Positions 5,064 through 6,849 of a stretch of 6,849 nt of DNA are shown piece after piece. The stretch spans positions 1-6,849 of the forward strand of contig DAYJ01000107.1 in the NCBI GenBank assembly GCA_002506875.1, in the 5' to 3' direction. Made by a program: the position numbers and the translations under genes. The stretch comes from Euryarchaeota archaeon UBA40 (GTDB taxonomy: Archaea; Thermoplasmatota; Poseidoniia; Poseidoniales; Thalassarchaeaceae). The notes under the pieces are model-generated. The model had not been told where the DNA came from, searched no databases, and saw only the letters and a program-made list of their open reading frames with translations. The first letter of the stretch is position 1; the number at the start of each line of letters is the position of its first letter.

Positions 5064-6386
5064 TCAGAATGCGCTCGCAGGGGGTGTGTCCGGATTGAGT
5101 CCAGTGAGGCTTTGGAATAGAGCAGCAGCATCGAGTTGTCCATAGCCTTCGTAGTCATCATGTGATTCAGGAGCATCTGAAGCGGTTTCCATCAAGGCTT
5201 CTTTCACATTCAAGATAGCATCTGGGCCACCATCAATGGCATTTGGTTGGAGATTAGGTGCACCTTGGAGGCTGATTGCTAATGCGCCGGTGACGTAGAC
5301 TGTTGCTGCACTTGTTCCAGAGGACCAACCCCATACATAATCGGAAAATCCGGAACTGGGGATGATTAGAACCGGTACCTCGTGTCCTCCTCCAGTGATT
5401 TCTGGTTTCATATCTGGGTCGCTGTTTGGGAGGCGTGGGGGGAAGAAACCGCCATTGTTGTCGCCCTGACTACTTCCTCCCCACATGTCTCCAGTGCGAT
5501 CGTGACCTCCTACACAGATGACTCGCTGTATCGAACCCGGACTCTCTACATCGCCATCATCATCAGGCCCTCCATCGTTTCCTGCAGCGGCGATTACGTA
5601 GATTCCTGCATCGAGTGCAGCCTGAACGGAGTTTTCTGACTCATCTGTTGATTGTCCAAAGAAGCGTAGACCTGCAGTCCCGCCAAGGCTCATGCTGATG
5701 ATATCGACTTCCTGTTGGATACACCAGTCCACAGCAGTAGCAACTGTTTGATCATCTCCACTTCCGTCGCTCGCGAGTGCTTTGGCGATATACAGGTTCA
5801 CTCCCTTCGCGATACCATTCAAACCGCCATCTGCAACAAGGATACCTGCCATAGACGTTCCATGTCCTTCATCGTCGTAGGGTTCAGATTCCTGATTAAT
5901 CACATCAGTCCATCCGGCTAGAGTGACTTTGCTTAGATCAGGGTGAGCTAGGTCAATCCCTGTATCCACTATGCATACATCTACGCCGCTACCGTCCCAT
6001 CCAACAAATGAATCGAGTCCAGTCATTAATTCATGATCTTCTTGCCAATCAATGAGTTCTTGGGGTGGCCCGAGTAGAATTATCTCACCTTCGGGAAATA
6101 GCACAATCAGGGATGAAGCTAAGATGATCATAATTGATGCAAGTATGACTTTTGGTTTCCTAAGCCAATTGATTGGTGGGAGCCACCAAGGCATCAACCA
6201 TATCTCGACCTCATCCAGTATTTTTTTGGGAAGCGAATCAATCCTACCTTCTCCTTTTTGAGAGTCGGATAATTCGTCCTCGATAGATTCAGAATTGGCT
6301 AATGATGAGACGAAGTGGTCCTCTAAATTGCTAGGAACAGTTTGTTCAAGGATGGAATCAATCACATCCTCCTCGTCGCTATTCAC
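5064..6386 (-). CDS. Membrane-anchored subtilisin-like serine protease (S8 family)
   Basis: Predicted 440-residue peptidase of family S8. Residues 1-60 are acidic and low-complexity; 61-78 form a Trp/Pro-rich stretch ending in LRKPK; 80-97 (VILASIMIILASSLIVLF) is a single membrane segment. Positive charge before it predicts N-inside, so the catalytic domain would face outside. The triad is Asp141 (CIVDTGIDLAHPDL), His175 (DEGHGTSMAGI) and Ser359 (SSGTSAA), with oxyanion Asn270 (AAAGNDGG). The Ser motif is unusual: family GTSMAxPH reads GTSAATVY, so the Pro is Val363 and the His is Tyr364. No inhibitor-type propeptide is evident between the membrane segment and the catalytic domain. The start is a GTG at 6386; GGAGGG lies upstream at a long 15-nt spacing, so the exact start is uncertain. 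It follows the aminotransferase gene after 39 bp, perhaps in one operon. Confidence 0.9.
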   Translation of the reverse strand: MNSDEEDVIDSILEQTVPSNLEDHFVSSLANSESIEDELSDSQKGEGRIDSLPKKILDEVEIWLMPWWLPPINWLRKPKVILASIMIILASSLIVLFPEGEIILLGPPQELIDWQEDHELMTGLDSFVGWDGSGVDVCIVDTGIDLAHPDLSKVTLAGWTDVINQESEPYDDEGHGTSMAGILVADGGLNGIAKGVNLYIAKALASDGSGDDQTVATAVDWCIQQEVDIISMSLGGTAGLRFFGQSTDESENSVQAALDAGIYVIAAAGNDGGPDDDGDVESPGSIQRVICVGGHDRTGDMWGGSSQGDNNGGFFPPRLPNSDPDMKPEITGGGHEVPVLIIPSSGFSDYVWGWSSGTSAATVYVTGALAISLQGAPNLQPNAIDGGPDAILNVKEALMETASDAPESHDDYEGYGQLDAAALFQSLTGLNPDTPPASAF

Positions 6387-6425
6387 GGGGCTAGGTGGAG
6401 ACCCTCCTACAAATCGATTCGGTCG

Positions 6426-6849
6426 TTATGTTCTCGGGATTGCAGTGAATAATTCATCCATTGCATCCACGGTTTGTTTTGCTTCTTCGATTGTGTTGTA
6501 GGCATAGGCCGAGAATCTGAGTGAGCCGTTCAATGCATCATTAGCATGGAACCACGGATCGACACAGTGGAGTCCACTCCGTGCATAAATCCCGAATCCC
6601 TCATCGAGCATGATGGCAATCTGGTGAGGGTCGCGTCCTTCCAGCAAGATTGAGGTTATCCCTCCTCGCTCTGACGGGTCATCAGGTCCAATTATGGAGG
6701 TGCCATCGAGGTCACGTACCCCTTCGCTGATAATTCGGTTGATTTTCACTTCATGTTCGTGGATTTTTTCCATGGATAAATCGTTTAGGAAATCAACCGC
6801 TGCCGCGGTCCCATAGTACCCTGCGTAATGGCCAAGGCCACCTTCAAGA
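6426..6849 (-). CDS. Class V aminotransferase / cysteine desulfurase-like protein (partial, C-terminal part)
   Basis: The frame stays open from the stop at 6426 to the window edge, so 140 residues are visible and the 5' end lies outside; the ATG at 6773 is internal. The visible part matches the C-terminal domain of SufS/Csd-type PLP enzymes: LEGGLGHYAGYYGTAAAVDF corresponds to the family's E-G-T-x-N/H-x-A-G-x-x-G-x-x-x-A segment, SERGGITSILLEG is the usual strand region, and YARSGLHCVDP aligns with the SufS VRTGHHCAxP loop that carries the sulfur-accepting cysteine (Cys codon 6564-6566). RFSAYAYNTIEEA matches the RxSxxxYNTxEE signature near the C-terminus. The PLP lysine would lie outside the window. 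The conserved cysteine supports desulfurase activity, but other class V enzymes share the fold. The protease gene follows after 39 bp on the same strand. Confidence 0.85.
   Translation of the reverse strand, partial: LEGGLGHYAGYYGTAAAVDFLNDLSMEKIHEHEVKINRIISEGVRDLDGTSIIGPDDPSERGGITSILLEGRDPHQIAIMLDEGFGIYARSGLHCVDPWFHANDALNGSLRFSAYAYNTIEEAKQTVDAMDELFTAIPRT

Noticed and set aside
6426..6773. A complete 115-residue small gene starting at ATG 6773
   Set aside because: The frame continues open to the window edge with sequence matching the preceding part of class V aminotransferases, so it is the end of a larger gene.
1..6849. CRISPR array, tRNA, rRNA, insertion sequence or defence system
   Set aside because: No spaced direct repeats, no cloverleaf or rRNA-like stretches, no transposase motifs and no terminal inverted repeats were seen; nearly all bases are accounted for by the listed genes.

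Overview
The window looks like a compact archaeal chromosome segment, most plausibly from a marine Thermoplasmatota lineage such as Marine Group II (Poseidoniales). The evidence is the archaeal/eukaryotic-type ribosomal proteins S24e and S27ae, an archaeal D-aminoacyl-tRNA deacylase (DTD2/DtdA), an HVO_0476-type archaeal zinc-finger protein, and Shine-Dalgarno sites (GAGGTGA, GGAGG) matching the archaeal 16S 3' end. The lineage call is inferred from gene content and style, not from a marker tree.

Layout, left to right. (1) Positions 1-609, plus strand: the last codons of an upstream gene, then rps24e and rps27ae, translationally coupled by a 1-nt overlap. Both ribosomal proteins carry acidic C-terminal tails. 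(2) 611-1558, minus strand: an unrecognised protein of about 315 residues that looks like a beta-propeller. (3) 1595-3587, plus strand: D-aminoacyl-tRNA deacylase followed 22 bp later by a monofunctional proline dehydrogenase. (4) 3588-4256, minus strand: an HVO_0476-family zinc-finger protein with two zinc-knuckle CxxC pairs and an internal duplication. (5) 4278-5063, plus strand: a class I SAM-dependent methyltransferase-like protein, divergent from the zinc-finger gene. (6) 5064-6849, minus strand: a membrane-anchored subtilisin-like serine protease and, 39 bp upstream of it, the C-terminal 140 residues of a class V aminotransferase/cysteine desulfurase-like protein cut by the window edge.

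The genes do not form one pathway. Translation (S24e, S27ae, DTD2) is the best represented theme, beside proline catabolism, an unknown zinc protein, a methyltransferase and extracytoplasmic proteolysis. The most striking structural feature is packing: all three convergent gene pairs have stop codons separated by 0 or 1 bp, so each transcript must end inside, or run antisense into, its neighbour. The two divergent pairs are also tight (about 20-50 bp between likely starts). I found no RNA genes, CRISPR arrays, insertion sequences or convincing TATA-box promoters, and no gap over 300 bases without a gene. No clearly new multi-gene system is visible. The items most worth following are the propeller protein, the atypical protease active-site motif, the zinc protein's duplication and the abutting gene ends.
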